Below, piece after piece: positions 5,987 through 6,140 of a stretch of 6,140 bases of DNA (the stretch's first letter is position 1; each line of letters opens with the position of its first letter). The stretch is taken from contig JAEXFV010000166.1 of NCBI GenBank assembly GCA_023451115.1, positions 1 to 6,140 on the forward strand, read 5' to 3'. The notes under the pieces were generated by a model. That model saw nothing but the letters and a program-made list of their open reading frames with translations, was not told the origin of the DNA and made no database searches. The DNA comes from Bacillota bacterium. Its GTDB lineage: Bacteria > Bacillota > Clostridia > Christensenellales > CAG-138. The translations under genes were made by a program, and so were the position numbers.

Positions 5987-6008
5987 ATTATAACATGATT
6001 GTTATAAT
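5987..6008. promoter_or_regulatory. Perfect 22-bp dyad overlapping the enzyme I promoter
   Basis: The arms ATTATAACA (5987-5995) and TGTTATAAT (6000-6008) are perfect inverted repeats with a 4-nt spacer TGAT. Each arm is also an extended -10 pointing outward, so a rightward promoter (TATAAT 6003-6008, poor -35) may exist opposite the enzyme I one. A wider repeat, TTTAGC (5981-5986) with GCTAAA (6017-6022), brackets it. It may be an operator, two divergent promoters, or both. Confidence 0.55.
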
Positions 6009-6015
6009 ATTGCAA
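5987..6015 (-). promoter_or_regulatory. Strong extended -10 promoter for the enzyme I operon
   Basis: Reading leftward, TTGCAA (6010-6015) and a perfect TATAAT (complement of 5987-5992) are 17 nt apart. TG at the extended position gives TGTTATAAT. Transcription would start near 5980, leaving a leader of about 130 nt. The promoter is overlapped by the dyad described separately. Confidence 0.7.
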
Positions 6016-6140
6016 CGCTAAATGCCGAAATATTAAAGTCTTTACTTTTCTATGCTGCATTCTCTTCCAAAGAAAATCCGCATAATTAATTGCTTTCCCC
6101 AAAGCCCATAAAATGCAAAATTTTGCAAAACAGCATTATT

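Larger units (their letters stand above)
5849..6140. other. AT-rich noncoding region upstream of enzyme I
   Basis: This stretch holds the enzyme I promoter, a dyad operator candidate and a leader of about 130 nt. In the leader a 6-bp inverted repeat (ATCACA 5955-5960, TGTGAT 5974-5979) would fold close to the 5' end of the mRNA, and GCATCAC occurs twice (5929-5935, 5953-5959). Near the edge there is a perfect 14-bp palindrome, TGCAAAATTTTGCA (6114-6127). AGCATTAT occurs at 5984-5991 and again at 6132-6139. No convincing gene was found on either strand. Confidence 0.6.

Noticed and set aside
6042..6140. Minus-strand frame open from the window edge for 32 codons, as a possible 3' end of an upstream gene
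   Set aside because: It is short and AT-rich, contains a palindrome, has no recognisable motif, and no terminator follows. Sequence right of 6140 would settle it.
1..6140. CRISPR array, transposase, tRNA or rRNA genes
   Set aside because: I saw no regularly spaced repeats, transposase motifs or structural RNA sequences in the window.

Overview
The window looks like chromosomal DNA from a low-to-mid GC Firmicute, most likely an anaerobic member of the Clostridia. The evidence is strong Gram-positive Shine-Dalgarno sequences (AAGGAGG, AAGGAGA, AGAGGAG), sigma-A type promoters including extended -10 forms, factor-independent terminators, and PTS and Tex sequences of Firmicutes type. Genus cannot be named from the sequence alone. 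Base composition shifts by eye. A sampled line inside the malic enzyme gene is about 65% GC, while a sampled line inside the enzyme I gene is about 43%, and the regulatory gaps of the PTS part are very AT-rich.

Layout: positions 1-451 (minus) hold the N-terminal 150 codons of Tex, an RNA-binding transcription accessory protein, cut by the window edge. It is divergent from a complete short-form malic enzyme gene at 587-1762 (plus). That gene converges through a bidirectional hairpin terminator on a gene at 1885-2493 (minus) for a mannose-family PTS IIB-like protein. An AraC-family regulator at 2705-3616 (plus) diverges from this gene across a 211-bp gap rich in palindromes and repeats. The AraC gene converges through an 18-bp-stem bidirectional terminator on a two-gene minus-strand operon. 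This operon reads from a strong extended -10 promoter near 5987-6015: a complete PTS enzyme I (4139-5848), then a small galactitol-type IIB (3745-4050).

How the parts may work together: enzyme I takes phosphate from PEP and normally passes it to HPr, then IIA, IIB and the sugar. The GatB-like IIB has an intact phosphorylatable Cys8. The mannose-type IIB has Tyr where the family has its phosphorylated His, and it carries a lysine-rich tail, so it is probably not a normal sugar-phosphorylating subunit. No HPr, IIA or IIC (permease) gene lies in the window, and the enzyme I/GatB operon appears closed by its own promoter and terminator. The most interesting reading is that this is not a plain sugar transporter locus but a phosphorelay or regulatory module, with dedicated enzyme I, a GatB-like carrier, a His-less IIB and an AraC regulator. 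A shared 7-mer, TGTTATA, occurs in dyad arrangements in both main promoter regions and hints at a common regulator. This linkage is inference. The tex and malic enzyme genes look like ordinary metabolic and housekeeping neighbours.
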